Below the pieces are notes generated by a model. That model was not told the DNA's origin. It ran no database searches and worked only from the letters and a program-made list of their open reading frames with translations. From contig JADJXS010000001.1 in assembly GCA_016710275.1 (NCBI GenBank), positions 3,720,001 to 3,784,000 of the forward strand: a stretch of DNA of 64,000 nucleotides. Direction: 5' to 3'. Position 1 is the stretch's first letter, and every line of letters begins with the position of its first letter. Shown in pieces: positions 1 through 9,359 of this stretch. Origin of the DNA: Phycisphaerales bacterium. Lineage in GTDB: Bacteria > Planctomycetota > Phycisphaerae > UBA1845 > Fen-1342. A program made the position numbers and the translations under genes.

Positions 1-1605
1 CACCGACACGATCGGCGACTTGCGATCCAGGCTGCCTTCCTTGTCCAGCACCGGCGGAATGACCCACACCGGCCAGCGCCACGACTCGTCCACGTCCGGC
101 GTCCACGGGTTGTTGCGCACCACCCAGGGATAGAACCCGTTGAACGCGACGACCACGGTCGTATCGTCCGGGCGGTCCACCACTTCGAAGATCGGAAGCT
201 CGCGCGTGGCGCGCGGCGTGAAGCCCGCCATCTCCCCGACCGCGCTCGACGGCGAACCGTTGATCGTCTCATCGTTGACCGCGGGGAAAAACTGCGCGCC
301 CTTGGGCAGCAGCCGGCCCACGTCCGGCCGGCAATAGAAAACGAGCCGGCTGGGAGGCGCGAAATCCGCCCGCAGGTGACGATCGCCGAAGACATTCCCG
401 GCGGGGTCGGTGGCGTAGGCGTTGGCCGGCGCCAGTGGCAGCGGCTTGGACGGGTCAAACACGACCAGCCACGGCTGCGGAAAGAGACGCGGCTCGACGC
501 CCGCAGGACCGGCGATCGACACCGGCCGGACCACCGGGGCGGAAATATCCGCGCTGGTCGGATCCGATGCGACGTAGAAGTGGCGCTCGCTGGGGCGGCG
601 CGTGACGACGACGATCAGCTCATACAGGCCGGAGTCCGACCCGGGCAGAAAGCTGATGCGACGATAGAAGACCGTCCAGGCGAAGCGGCTGGCCGCCATG
701 CGGTTGATCTCATTGGCGGACGCATCGAGATACGGCGGGCCGATGCGTTGATCGCCGAAGGAGAGCAGTTGCATTCCGTTCCAGGAGGAATTCAACTCGT
801 TAAAATATGCATCCACGTCGTAGCGGCTTTGCGGCAGCGGCGGAAACACGCGGATCGTGGGAGGCAGGGCCGGATTCACCGTGAGACTGACGCGCCCGTC
901 CGGCGAACCGCCGGACCAGCGATTGTCCTCAGGCAGGTCAACTTCGGTGATCATGTTTTCCGAACCGGCGATGATCAGGTTTCGTGCCGCCATTTCGCGC
1001 AGCCACGAACGGATGTACTCCTCGGGGTTCTCGACCACCTGTCCATACTGTCCGGTTGCGCCGCCGCCGCCGAGATCCGGGTTGACGTTCAGCCCGACCA
1101 ACGGGCGGACCTTGATCAACGGCTCCCAATCCTGCGCCGGCTTTGCAGCGTCGCTGCCGGATTGAACTCCCGTACCGCGCGTTGCAAGGTCATAGGCAAT
1201 CGCATAATTGACCGTGCCCGCGGGCGCCGTTAGACGGGCCACCAGATGTTGATATTCACCGAATGGCGGCAACGCACCGGCGGGAATCCGCGGGCGGAAG
1301 ATCGGATCAAGCCGGCGACCCGAAATCGGCACGACCGTGTTGCCGACCGTGCGCATCTCCGCCAGCTTGCGCGAGAGGCGCAGCCGCTGCGAAACAACGC
1401 TCATCGCGTAATCCGAGGCGGACGCCCCGGTGGAGACCGCGGTCGTCTCGGCGGTGTAGTGCAGACCGGCGGGCAGCGCAGCCGCGATGATCAGCATGCC
1501 CAGGCCGAGGATCACCAGCGCGATCATCAGCTCAGGCAGACTGAACGCGGCCGCCGCGAATCCGCGGCGCGCGGTCAGACGAGTTCTGCGACCATCCCGG
1601 ATCAT
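1..1605 (-). CDS. Large prepilin-like protein, C-terminus beyond the window
   Basis: The frame opens at ATG 1605 and stays open to base 1, so at least 535 residues are present and the C-terminus is missing. After a short basic leader (MIRDGRRTRLTARRG) comes the type IV prepilin signature FSLPELMIALVILG, followed by more hydrophobic residues. This is the class III signal cut and N-methylated by a prepilin peptidase. The rest is a large soluble domain with no recognised family. It is the last visible gene of the gspE-gspF-prepilin series, 24 bases after the previous stop. The size is far above a standard pseudopilin (150-250 residues), so it may be a minor tip pseudopilin or a surface protein that uses the pilin signal. 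The signal is certain; the role is inferred from context. Confidence 0.8.
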   Translation of the reverse strand, partial: MIRDGRRTRLTARRGFAAAAFSLPELMIALVILGLGMLIIAAALPAGLHYTAETTAVSTGASASDYAMSVVSQRLRLSRKLAEMRTVGNTVVPISGRRLDPIFRPRIPAGALPPFGEYQHLVARLTAPAGTVNYAIAYDLATRGTGVQSGSDAAKPAQDWEPLIKVRPLVGLNVNPDLGGGGATGQYGQVVENPEEYIRSWLREMAARNLIIAGSENMITEVDLPEDNRWSGGSPDGRVSLTVNPALPPTIRVFPPLPQSRYDVDAYFNELNSSWNGMQLLSFGDQRIGPPYLDASANEINRMAASRFAWTVFYRRISFLPGSDSGLYELIVVVTRRPSERHFYVASDPTSADISAPVVRPVSIAGPAGVEPRLFPQPWLVVFDPSKPLPLAPANAYATDPAGNVFGDRHLRADFAPPSRLVFYCRPDVGRLLPKGAQFFPAVNDETINGSPSSAVGEMAGFTPRATRELPIFEVVDRPDDTTVVVAFNGFYPWVVRNNPWTPDVDESWRWPVWVIPPVLDKEGSLDRKSPIVSV

Positions 1606-1629
1606 TCGCAATCCTCGATCCTGTGCGGA

Positions 1630-2589
1630 CTACTGCGGGGTGCCGGCGACAAGCCCGCCCCCGAACCGGTGGACCATGTACGGCCGACCGATCTTTCGCA
1701 GCAACGCTTCGCGCTGGGCCACGGGTGCACGCGGCCCGAGCGCAGTGAACTGCTCGCGGCTGTAGAAAACAAACCCGCCGGAGTTATGACGTAGAAACCG
1801 GCTGTTGGGCAGCAACTGCCCGGCGGAGTTCCGCAGGCCGTCACGCTCCCCCGCCCGCGCTCTTCGCGAATCGCTCGGGTCGCCGGGGTCGAACGCCCGC
1901 AGCGGAAACGCGCTGCGCAGCAGATCGGAACCGCTCTGCGACCAGCTCGGCGCCCGAAGCCCGGTCTGCGGGTCAAAGATCACCAGAAAATCGTCCGCGT
2001 CCAGGAAGCGGTTGCCGTTCGCGGTCGGGTCCAGCTCGAAACGGCCGATCTCGCCGTCGAGCGGATGCCGCCCGCCGCCGGGATTGTTGCCTGCGAATTG
2101 CGAGTAGCGCCACGCCTCGAGCGGGGCGACCCATACATCCGCCGGAAGCTCGACCGATTCCGCATCGCGCTTGCGCTCGAAACGCTCGACGAATTCAATC
2201 GCCACGTCGCGCAACTGCGGCAACTGGCGCTCGCCCGACATGCCGTAGCTGTAAATCGCCAGCCGCTGACGGCCGAGAGTCGGAGCCGGGACGCCCGGCG
2301 CCAGGGTGCGCTCCCATTCGGCAGGCACCGCCCGCACCGCCGTCATCCGCGCATCGGCCTGCGACATGATGTACGCCCGCGTCACCACGCCATTGAGCGT
2401 GGAATAGGCCGACGTCGCGCGCGCATCGCGAGCCATGCCGCTCAATCCGGGAACGGCGACACTCAACACGAGCGCAATGATCGCGATGACGACGAGCAAC
2501 TCCGTCAATGTAAAGGCGGACCGCCGACGACGGGCGCATACCGCACGTCGGCTGCACTGCATCGAGATGAATCGAACTGCGCCCGTCAC
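1630..2589 (-). CDS. Prepilin-like protein (type II secretion/pilus minor pseudopilin)
   Basis: A 319-residue protein with an Arg-rich leader and then the prepilin motif SAFTLTELLVVIAIIALVLS, the usual cleavage and methylation signal with its hydrophobic helix. The body is unlike any family I can name. The chosen start is GTG at 2589, which has a GGAGAT Shine-Dalgarno-like sequence about 8 bases upstream; the internal ATG at 2562 has no such site. The gene lies 69 bases after the preceding prepilin gene and 24 bases before the next, which suggests one operon. The length is above that of typical GspH/I pseudopilins. It is probably a minor pseudopilin exported by the GspE/GspF machinery encoded upstream. 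Confidence 0.8.
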   Translation of the reverse strand: MTGAVRFISMQCSRRAVCARRRRSAFTLTELLVVIAIIALVLSVAVPGLSGMARDARATSAYSTLNGVVTRAYIMSQADARMTAVRAVPAEWERTLAPGVPAPTLGRQRLAIYSYGMSGERQLPQLRDVAIEFVERFERKRDAESVELPADVWVAPLEAWRYSQFAGNNPGGGRHPLDGEIGRFELDPTANGNRFLDADDFLVIFDPQTGLRAPSWSQSGSDLLRSAFPLRAFDPGDPSDSRRARAGERDGLRNSAGQLLPNSRFLRHNSGGFVFYSREQFTALGPRAPVAQREALLRKIGRPYMVHRFGGGLVAGTPQ

Positions 2590-2658
2590 TGTACCATCTC
2601 CGCCTGAGCGAACCCAGCGAATTCTACGAGGCGCGGGAAGGCGTCCCGTATCGCACGG

Positions 2659-3735
2659 TTATCGGAACCCGTAGCTCTCCACGTTGTCGCGTTCCGGCGA
2701 CGCGGTTCCCGATCCGTGCCGAAGGCGGAACCAGCCGCCCAGATACTGAGACTGCGCGTCGTCATCCGGGATGCCCATGATGCCCGTGTCCGCTTTGATG
2801 TCCGCAATCGGAGCGGTCAGCGGCGTGCTGTAGATCGCCGACGCCTCCACCCGCTTGCCGGCGTCGAACACCTCGCGCGCGAGGCCGTGCGAACGCAACA
2901 CCGGCTGGCGATCCACGACGCGCCATCCCAACAGGCCATCCTCCCCGGTGACGAAGGCCACCTTGACCTGCACGAAGTAATCCATCGGAACGCCCCAGGC
3001 GTCCACAAAGCCGAACACGTCCAACGCGCCTTGCGGCGGCCGCGGGTTGGCCGAGGTCTCGTCGTACTGATCGCCATTGCCCTTCGGGAAGACCAACTCA
3101 GGGCGATCGGTCAGCGGGCGGTACGCGGCCTCCGGCACCTGTGCGAGCGCCCCGGAGGAAAAGACCTTCAGAAACGAGTAGAGCGAACGAATGTCGTCGT
3201 TGGCGCGATCCGCCGCCAGGTCCGGACGACGGCTGCGGGAGATGGCGAAATTCTCCATCCGCCGCGCGCCGGAGATGGCGCCGTTCGGCTCCCAGCCCAG
3301 GGCGCGCGCGATGCGCTGCTCGAAGGTCTGCGGCGGGGAGACCTGACCAAAAGTCCGCAGGTCCGGCTCGACGATCGCGCGTGCCGCGATCTGCGTGTAG
3401 TTTGTTCCGGTCGGGAGACGCGCATCGCCAGACAGCGAGTAGGGCGGATAGGAGCCGAAGGAAGGCTCGACCACGCGCCGCCCGGCATTGCCGATGACGA
3501 CGCGTCGCGCGTTGAAGGATGCGCGCAGCGGATCCTCCGTCGCGAACTGATCGACCGCCCCGAGAATCGTGCCCATCCGCGAGCGCGTCGCGTTCTCGCG
3601 CTGGATGTCGATCGCCTTGCCGATGCCGACCACCACCAGCGTGGTGAGCAGGCCGATGATGAAGATCACCACCAGCAGCTCCACCAGCGTGAAGCCGCCT
3701 CGCGAGCCGGATTGTGCGGTTGCCTTGACGCGCAT
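2659..3735 (-). CDS. Prepilin-like protein (pseudopilin)
   Basis: The product has about 358 residues. Its N-terminus has a short basic leader and the motif GGFTLVELLVVIFIIGLLTT, a classic type IV prepilin/pseudopilin signal. The frame is open further upstream, but ATG 3735 has a GGAAGGG ribosome site 8 bases ahead and starts 22 bases after the stop of the preceding gene, so I prefer it to the upstream in-frame start at 3804. After the membrane helix there is an amphipathic stretch typical of the pilin alpha-1 helix, then a large variable domain. A type II secretion or pilus role follows from the signal and the neighbours; the exact pseudopilin class is not clear. Confidence 0.82.
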   Translation of the reverse strand: MRVKATAQSGSRGGFTLVELLVVIFIIGLLTTLVVVGIGKAIDIQRENATRSRMGTILGAVDQFATEDPLRASFNARRVVIGNAGRRVVEPSFGSYPPYSLSGDARLPTGTNYTQIAARAIVEPDLRTFGQVSPPQTFEQRIARALGWEPNGAISGARRMENFAISRSRRPDLAADRANDDIRSLYSFLKVFSSGALAQVPEAAYRPLTDRPELVFPKGNGDQYDETSANPRPPQGALDVFGFVDAWGVPMDYFVQVKVAFVTGEDGLLGWRVVDRQPVLRSHGLAREVFDAGKRVEASAIYSTPLTAPIADIKADTGIMGIPDDDAQSQYLGGWFRLRHGSGTASPERDNVESYGFR

Positions 3736-3757
3736 CGCGCGATCCCTTCCGGCGGCG

Positions 3758-4816
3758 CTACTGCCCGTTGTGTGAGAAATTGGCGATGTCATCCGCCGTG
3801 CCATACAGGCCGTCCGGACCGGCCGAAAGCAGGATGTAGCTGTCGGGGTTGTGCGGCTGATGCTTGGCGGTGACGGCGATGTTCTTGATGAAGGCCTGGA
3901 ACGTGCCCGGCGTATAGGGCTGATTCGCGGGCCGGTTGACGCGCGAATCGAAGTCCAGCTTGTGACGCCCGGCGCCGCGACGCAGCGTAACCGCCGTGTT
4001 CCGCGAGCTGTCCACCAATGCGGCGTTGTCGGCCCAGTGATAGATGCCGCGCAGACCGCCCGCCAGCGAATCGGACGACCCGCCGCCGTCGTCGGTGTTG
4101 TCGGCGATGATGTCGCCGGCGGCGTCGGCGCGCCAGTAGAGAATCGGGTGGCCGAAGCTGTCGAGGTACATCGGGTAGCGGCGGACCGGAGCCGAGTTTC
4201 CGCTGGCCTTCAACTCCGCCTCCACGTCGAAGCTGCCCTGCCCGTTGGCGCGGGGCGCCCAGCGCGTGACCGTGACCTTGCTCAACTCGACATACTGCCC
4301 GCCGCGGGCATAGGCCGGCACGCCGTTGCGAACGTGGTAGAGACCCGCCGGCTGCGTGCCGCTGGCCGCGTCGTTGTGCGAATCAAGCGCCCAGCCGGCG
4401 GAGGTGGAACCGGGCGGCTTCTGAAAGCCGGCCGTCCCCAGCAGGTCCGCGCCATTGAGCGCCCAGACGAGCAACCCAGCGCCGCTGACGTCGATGTACT
4501 GGTCGTTCATCCCCGGGTTGAGCACGTTGTTGCGATAGGGGTTGGCGGCCGTCATGTCAGGCGTGCCATTGCGGCGCAGGCGATCCGGGCGCGACGGCGG
4601 ATAGGCGCCGCCGAACTTCTGATCGGCCTTGAAGGTCTCCAGCCCGGTGCCGAGCTGTGTGCCGAGGATCGACGCGGTCGCCGTGGCCTTGGCCTTGGTG
4701 CGCACCGAGCCGATCGCGGGCACGAGAATCGCGATCAGCAGCGAGATGATGAAGATCACCGTGAGCAGCTCGACGAGCGTGAACGCGGGTTGCGGGCGGG
4801 CGGTGAAACGACGCAT
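3758..4816 (-). CDS. GspG-like major pseudopilin, enlarged
   Basis: About 352 residues, starting at ATG 4816 (GGAG 9 bases upstream; an in-frame TTG at 4822 is less likely). The prepilin signal is AFTLVELLTVIFIISLLIAI, followed by a long alpha helix and a GGAYPPS segment like that of GspG (family pattern YP). The C-terminus has LLSAGPDGLYGTADDIANF, which resembles the calcium-binding end of GspG (Gly/Asp-rich loop ending in DDI.NF). It shares both ends with the next gene upstream (4868-5881), so the two are probably paralogues made by duplication. The middle of the protein is longer than in standard GspG (about 140 residues). Confidence 0.83.
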   Translation of the reverse strand: MRRFTARPQPAFTLVELLTVIFIISLLIAILVPAIGSVRTKAKATATASILGTQLGTGLETFKADQKFGGAYPPSRPDRLRRNGTPDMTAANPYRNNVLNPGMNDQYIDVSGAGLLVWALNGADLLGTAGFQKPPGSTSAGWALDSHNDAASGTQPAGLYHVRNGVPAYARGGQYVELSKVTVTRWAPRANGQGSFDVEAELKASGNSAPVRRYPMYLDSFGHPILYWRADAAGDIIADNTDDGGGSSDSLAGGLRGIYHWADNAALVDSSRNTAVTLRRGAGRHKLDFDSRVNRPANQPYTPGTFQAFIKNIAVTAKHQPHNPDSYILLSAGPDGLYGTADDIANFSHNGQ

Positions 4817-4867
4817 GATCAATCACTCCGTCTGTCCCGCCGAACGGGGCGGGCGCTCGCGGCCGGG

Positions 4868-5881
4868 TCAGTTGGCCTGGAAGTTCCGAATGTCGTCGGT
4901 GGTTCCGTAGCGCCCGTCATAGCCGGGCGAAATCAGGATGAAACGATCCGCGTTCTTCGCCCGCAGCGACGAGCGATCCACGATGTAGCGCGTGAAGGTC
5001 GAGTTGGGAACGTCCTCGAAGGTGCGCGGCGGATTGTTGAGGTTCCAGTTACCGATCTTCTGAATCGTGTGGGCGGTGCCCTTGCCCAGGTCGATGCCGT
5101 CGGACTGGAAGTACTGCTCGCCGTTCAGGCCGTCGCTGCCGGTGAACAGCAGGTTGTCGGACTGATCGTAGCTGCCGATCCGCAGCGAGTTCTGGCGGCC
5201 CAGCGTGACCGGCAATTCAATGGTCTGCCCGCTCGGCATCGTCGAGCGGATCTGCGTGTTGGCCGCGTAATACAGGATCGGGTAATCGAATGCGTCCAGG
5301 AAGATGCTGATGCGATTGCCGTTGCCGATGCTCGTGCCGCCCGGGGGCCTTCGCGTCGAGTACTTCACCAGCGGGTTGCGCTTCGGATAATCCTCCGGCG
5401 TGATCATCAGCTTCGAGTCAACGCTCAGGAACGGCCCCTGTCGCGCATAGGCCCGACGGGGCGGGTTGCTGGTGTACTGGGAGCGCCAGGCCGGCTCATA
5501 CCAGTCGCGCCAGTCGTTGAAGTCGATCCGGCCGTCGCCGGGCTGGCTGGCGTTGCCGGCGTCATTGCGGATCTCCGGCTTGACGTAGCCGCGCCCGTCC
5601 AGGCCGGCCAGTTGCAGCGTCAGCCACTGCGCACCGCTGACGTGCGCCTCGCCCTGTTCAAATGGGTTGTTGCCGCGCGACTGCGGATAGGCGCCGTTCT
5701 CCGCGTGAAAGGCCTCGCAGCCCTTCTCGATGGCGCTCATCACGGCGGCGGTGGAGACCTTTTTCGCCTGGATTCGCGCACCCTGCACCGCGGGCAGCAG
5801 GATGCCCACCAGCAGCGCGATGATGAAAATCACCGTCAGCAGTTCGACCAGCGTGAAGGCCGGCTTCGTGGCTCGCGTCAT
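4868..5881 (-). CDS. GspG-like major pseudopilin, enlarged
   Basis: A 337-residue protein with the leader MTRATKPA and the signal FTLVELLTVIFIIALLVGIL. The helix is followed by an AFHAENGAYPQSRG segment and a C-terminal LISPGYDGRYGTTDDIRNF, matching the GspG-type Ca-binding end. It lies immediately downstream of gspF (32 bases between stop and start), the position of the major pseudopilin gene in many type II secretion operons. Compared with classical GspG it carries roughly 200 extra residues in the central region. A GAGGA site precedes ATG 5881. The assignment as major pseudopilin rests on order and ends; function is inferred. Confidence 0.84.
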   Translation of the reverse strand: MTRATKPAFTLVELLTVIFIIALLVGILLPAVQGARIQAKKVSTAAVMSAIEKGCEAFHAENGAYPQSRGNNPFEQGEAHVSGAQWLTLQLAGLDGRGYVKPEIRNDAGNASQPGDGRIDFNDWRDWYEPAWRSQYTSNPPRRAYARQGPFLSVDSKLMITPEDYPKRNPLVKYSTRRPPGGTSIGNGNRISIFLDAFDYPILYYAANTQIRSTMPSGQTIELPVTLGRQNSLRIGSYDQSDNLLFTGSDGLNGEQYFQSDGIDLGKGTAHTIQKIGNWNLNNPPRTFEDVPNSTFTRYIVDRSSLRAKNADRFILISPGYDGRYGTTDDIRNFQAN

Positions 5882-5913
5882 GTCGGTCCGTCCTCGGCCG
5901 CGTGCGGGCGCGG

Positions 5914-7188
5914 CTACTGTTGCGTCAGCGAGTTAATCAGGCTGATCATGGGCATGTACAAGGCGATGACGATGAAGCCGACGATCGACCCGAGCACGAT
6001 GACCAGCACCGGCTCGAGCAGGCTCACCAGCGACGCCACCAGCGTGTCCACCTCGTCGTCGTAGTTGTCGGCGACCTTCATCAGCATCTTGTCAAGCTCG
6101 CCGGTTTCCTCGCCGACGTCCACCATGTTCACCACGATCGCGTCGACCGTCTTCGATGCGCGAAGCGGGTTGGCGAAGGAATCGCCCTCGCGGATCGACT
6201 CGTGCACTTTGCCCAGCATCGTCGCATACACCTCGTTGCCGGAGGTGTCCTTGGCGATCTTGATCGCCTCCAGAATCGGCACGCCGGCGGAGATCAGCGT
6301 GCCCAGCGTGCGCGTAAAGCGCGATACGCCCGACTTCGAGATGATCTTTCCCAGCACCGGGATCTTCATCGTCAGGATGTCCAGGATCATGCGCCCGGTC
6401 TGCCCGCTGCGTATCAGCTTCAAACCGAGAACAATCACCACCGGCGCGAGCAGGATCCAGACGAACCCCGGCATCCCGCCATTGGCGCCGACCATCCAGT
6501 CCGAAATCGCGATCAGGAACAGCGTGATGGCCGGCAGCGTCGCCCCGAAGTCCTTGAAGATCGTGCGGAACTGCGGCACCAGGAAAATCACGATCAGCAT
6601 CGTGATCGTCATGGCGATGGTGATGACCACCGCCGGATAGATCATCGCGCCGATCACCTTGCGCTTGAGCCGCTGCGACTTCTCCATGAAGTCCGCCAGG
6701 CGCTGCAGAATCACGTCGAGAACGCCGCCCGCCTCGCCGGCGGCGACCATGTTCGTGTACAGCCGGTCAAATGCCTTCGGATGGCGGGCCATCGCCTCGG
6801 ACAGCGTCATGCCGCCCTCGACATCCTCGCACACGTCCTTCAACGAAGCCCGCAGCATGCCCGGCTTCTGCTGGTGCTCGAGAATGCGGATGCTTCGCAG
6901 AATCGGCAGACCGGCGTCCTGAAGCGTCGAAAGCTGGCGCGTGAACGTCGTCAGCGCCTTCTTGTTGACCCAGCCGAAGCCCGTCCCCGCGGCCTTCTTG
7001 CGCGCCGCCGGGCCACCCACATCCTTCCGAATGCCGGCCTTCTTCTTATCAACCTTCTCTACCACCTTCGTCGGGAAGTACTTCAAGCCGCGGACCTTGG
7101 CGACCGCCTCCTCTTTCGACGGGGCTTCGATCTCGCCCTTCACTTCCTGACCTGTGTCATTCAATGCTTCATAGGTAAACACCGACAT
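5914..7188 (-). CDS. gspF: Type II secretion/type IV pilus inner-membrane platform protein GspF/PilC
   Basis: A 424-residue polytopic membrane protein. It has a soluble N-terminal region (starting VFTYEALNDTGQEVKGEI, typical of GspF), then two T2SSF domains, each an alpha-helical cytoplasmic part with an L..LPI..(I/A) type start (FTRQLSTLQDAGLPILRSI and FTRTLGTLISAGVPILEAI) followed by membrane helices. Three hydrophobic segments are visible: two in the centre and one near the C-terminus (VLVIVLGSIVGFIVIALYMP). It forms the membrane platform that couples the GspE ATPase to pseudopilus growth. The ATG at 7188 has GGGAGG 7 bases upstream. It sits between gspE and the pseudopilin genes. Confidence 0.95.
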   Translation of the reverse strand: MSVFTYEALNDTGQEVKGEIEAPSKEEAVAKVRGLKYFPTKVVEKVDKKKAGIRKDVGGPAARKKAAGTGFGWVNKKALTTFTRQLSTLQDAGLPILRSIRILEHQQKPGMLRASLKDVCEDVEGGMTLSEAMARHPKAFDRLYTNMVAAGEAGGVLDVILQRLADFMEKSQRLKRKVIGAMIYPAVVITIAMTITMLIVIFLVPQFRTIFKDFGATLPAITLFLIAISDWMVGANGGMPGFVWILLAPVVIVLGLKLIRSGQTGRMILDILTMKIPVLGKIISKSGVSRFTRTLGTLISAGVPILEAIKIAKDTSGNEVYATMLGKVHESIREGDSFANPLRASKTVDAIVVNMVDVGEETGELDKMLMKVADNYDDEVDTLVASLVSLLEPVLVIVLGSIVGFIVIALYMPMISLINSLTQQ

Positions 7189-7487
7189 GGCGCAACCTCC
7201 CTGCCGAACTCAGGATGGCGGAAACAGGCTGTCCCGGACTCCCAGCGCGGCCGCGCACGGAACGCGCACGGCATGCGGCCATTATGCACGCGCCCCAAGT
7301 GACCGGCCAACCTGAGTTATCGGACGAACCAGGCCGTCCTGCATCCCAATGCTATCCGAATCAAGCAACGGAAAATACCCCGACTTTCCCGCCGATCGAA
7401 ATTCGATCCCCAAACCCCCCGCCGCCACTGTGCCCGGCCGGCCACGCGAACGACCGCACTGCAAGTCGGTCCGACCGCGCACCGCTG
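7189..7487. other. Intergenic region between gspE and gspF
   Basis: About 300 bases without a convincing gene. It has slightly lower GC than its surroundings, and short open frames on either strand lack ribosome sites and family features. It could hold a promoter for gspF and the prepilin genes; no clear -35/-10 pair or terminator hairpin was seen. Confidence 0.4.
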
Positions 7488-9242
7488 TCAGATGCCGTAG
7501 TCCCCCAGCGTCTCGCGAACGACCTCCTCGATCGTGGTGATGCCGTCGAAGATGGCCATCATGCCCGATTCGCGCAACGTGCGCATCCCGCGCTTGCGCG
7601 ACTCCTGCCGCAGCAGGCCGGTCGAGGCCGAGTTGATGACCATTTCGCGCAGGTCGTCGTCCATCACCATGATCTCGAAGATGGCCAGTCGGCCCTTGTA
7701 GCCGGTGTTCTGGCAGTAGTCGCAGCCGCGCCCGTAATAGAACACCCGGCCGCGCACATCCTCGGGCCGCAGCCCCAGCTCCATGAGCTGCTGCTCGGTC
7801 GGGGAGTATTCCTCCTTGCAGCTCGTGCAGATCTTTCGGATGAGCCGCTGCGCCACAACCGCCTCGAGCGTGGCAGTCACCAGGAACGGCTCAAGGCCCA
7901 GGTCAAGCAGGCGCGCGATCGAACTGGGCGCGTCGTTGGTGTGCAGGGTGGTGAAGACCAGGTGGCCGGTCAGCGACGCCTGCACCGCGATCTGCGCCGT
8001 TTCCAGGTCGCGCACCTCGCCGACGAGAATCACGTCCGGATCCTGTCGCAGAAAGCTGCGCAGGCAGCGCGCGAAGGTCAGCCCGATGTCCGGCCGCACC
8101 TGGCACTGCACCAGCCCGTCAATGTCGTACTCGACCGGATCCTCGCTGGTCAGGATTTTTGTTTCCGTGGAGTTCAGTTCACGCAGGCAGGAATAGAGCG
8201 TGGTCGTCTTGCCCGAGCCGGTCGGCCCGGTGACGACGACGATTCCGTGCGGCTTTTCGTTGAGCTGCCGCACAATTGCCAGATCGTCCTCGCGCAGCCC
8301 GATCTGCTCCAGGTCGAGGTTCACCTGGCTGCGGTCGAGGACGCGCAGCACGACGCTTTCGCCGAACATCGTCGGCAGGATGCTCACGCGCAGATCGACC
8401 GGGCGGCGCTGCACCAGCAGCTCAATACGCCCGTCCTGCGGCAGGCGGCGCTCGGCGATGTCCAGGTGGGCCATGACCTTGACGCGCGAGGCAATCGCCA
8501 GGGCGACGTACTTGGGGGGCGGCACCATGTCGAACAGGACGCCGTCGATGCGGTACCGCATCTTGAACTCATCCTCGAACGGCTCGAAGTGGATGTCCGA
8601 GGCCTTGTCGCGGATGGCCTGCAACAGAACGAGGTTGATGAGCTTCTTGACCGGGCTGCTCTCGGCCAGTTCCTTCAGCTCATCGAGGTCGATGCTCTCG
8701 CCGCGGTTGCGGGTCTTGGAGGGGTCTTCCGACTCGAACAGGCCGATGATGTCGGTGATCGACTCGGCCTGATCCTCGGGATAATACTTCTCGATCGCGT
8801 CGCGCAGGTCGTTGGCGGTGGTGATCCGCGCGATGACGTTGAACCCCATCAGCGTCTTGAGGTCGTCGGTCGCCTGGAAGTTGTCGGGGGTGGCCAGTGC
8901 CACACCGAGCGTGTTGGTCTCGCGGTCATAATCGGTCGGCACGATCTGGTAGGCGCGCGCCATCTGCGCCGGGATCATGTCCAGCACGGATCGCTCAATG
9001 TCGATGTTGCCGATCGTGATCGGCTCCATCCCCTGCTGAGCGGCCAGGGCGCGATGCACGTCGTCCTCGGAGACGGTGCCCATCTCGACGAGAATCTGCC
9101 CCAGCGGGCCGCGCTTCTCCTTCTGCAGCTCGAGCGCTTCGGAGACCTGGGCGCGGGTCACGCGGCCCATCTTGATCAGAATCCGCCCCAGCGGGCGACC
9201 CTTGAGCTGGTCCATCGGGGGCATGTCAGGGGTCGACGGCAC
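7488..9242 (-). CDS. gspE: Type II secretion/type IV pilus assembly ATPase GspE/PilB
   Basis: A 584-residue hexameric ATPase. The N-terminal part holds two short MshEN-type repeats (LGRILIKMGRVTRAQVSEAL, then LGQILVEMGTVSEDDVHRAL, residues about 18-70) that in related proteins bind regulators or the platform. The ATPase core has Walker A GPTGSGKT (339-346), an Asp-box, Walker B around DPDVILVGEVRD (401-412) and a His box. The zinc tetracysteine typical of GspE/PilB is present: C472/C475 and C507/C510. Translation starts at GTG 9242 with AAGGAG 6 bases upstream. It powers pseudopilus assembly and is the first visible gene of the minus-strand operon. Confidence 0.96.
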   Translation of the reverse strand: MPSTPDMPPMDQLKGRPLGRILIKMGRVTRAQVSEALELQKEKRGPLGQILVEMGTVSEDDVHRALAAQQGMEPITIGNIDIERSVLDMIPAQMARAYQIVPTDYDRETNTLGVALATPDNFQATDDLKTLMGFNVIARITTANDLRDAIEKYYPEDQAESITDIIGLFESEDPSKTRNRGESIDLDELKELAESSPVKKLINLVLLQAIRDKASDIHFEPFEDEFKMRYRIDGVLFDMVPPPKYVALAIASRVKVMAHLDIAERRLPQDGRIELLVQRRPVDLRVSILPTMFGESVVLRVLDRSQVNLDLEQIGLREDDLAIVRQLNEKPHGIVVVTGPTGSGKTTTLYSCLRELNSTETKILTSEDPVEYDIDGLVQCQVRPDIGLTFARCLRSFLRQDPDVILVGEVRDLETAQIAVQASLTGHLVFTTLHTNDAPSSIARLLDLGLEPFLVTATLEAVVAQRLIRKICTSCKEEYSPTEQQLMELGLRPEDVRGRVFYYGRGCDYCQNTGYKGRLAIFEIMVMDDDLREMVINSASTGLLRQESRKRGMRTLRESGMMAIFDGITTIEEVVRETLGDYGI

Positions 9243-9272
9243 GCACGGCTCCTTCTGCGGCTGGAGCGCGGG

Positions 9273-9278
9273 ATTATA
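9273..9278 (-). promoter_or_regulatory. Candidate -10 box upstream of gspE
   Basis: On the minus strand a perfect TATAAT lies 30 bases upstream of the gspE GTG. No good TTGACA-like -35 element sits 16-18 bases further up, so this is a tentative promoter for the secretion operon. Confidence 0.35.
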
Positions 9279-9359
9279 GGGGGTTCCGGGGTGATTGCGG
9301 GCGGGGGAAGGTACCGGCCGGCGCGACGGATGCGAAGCCGACCCCGCCGCCGGCGCCGC

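Noticed and set aside
3851..6064. A 737-codon plus-strand open frame opposite the prepilin genes
   Set aside because: Antisense of genes with clear prepilin signals; no start site or domain.
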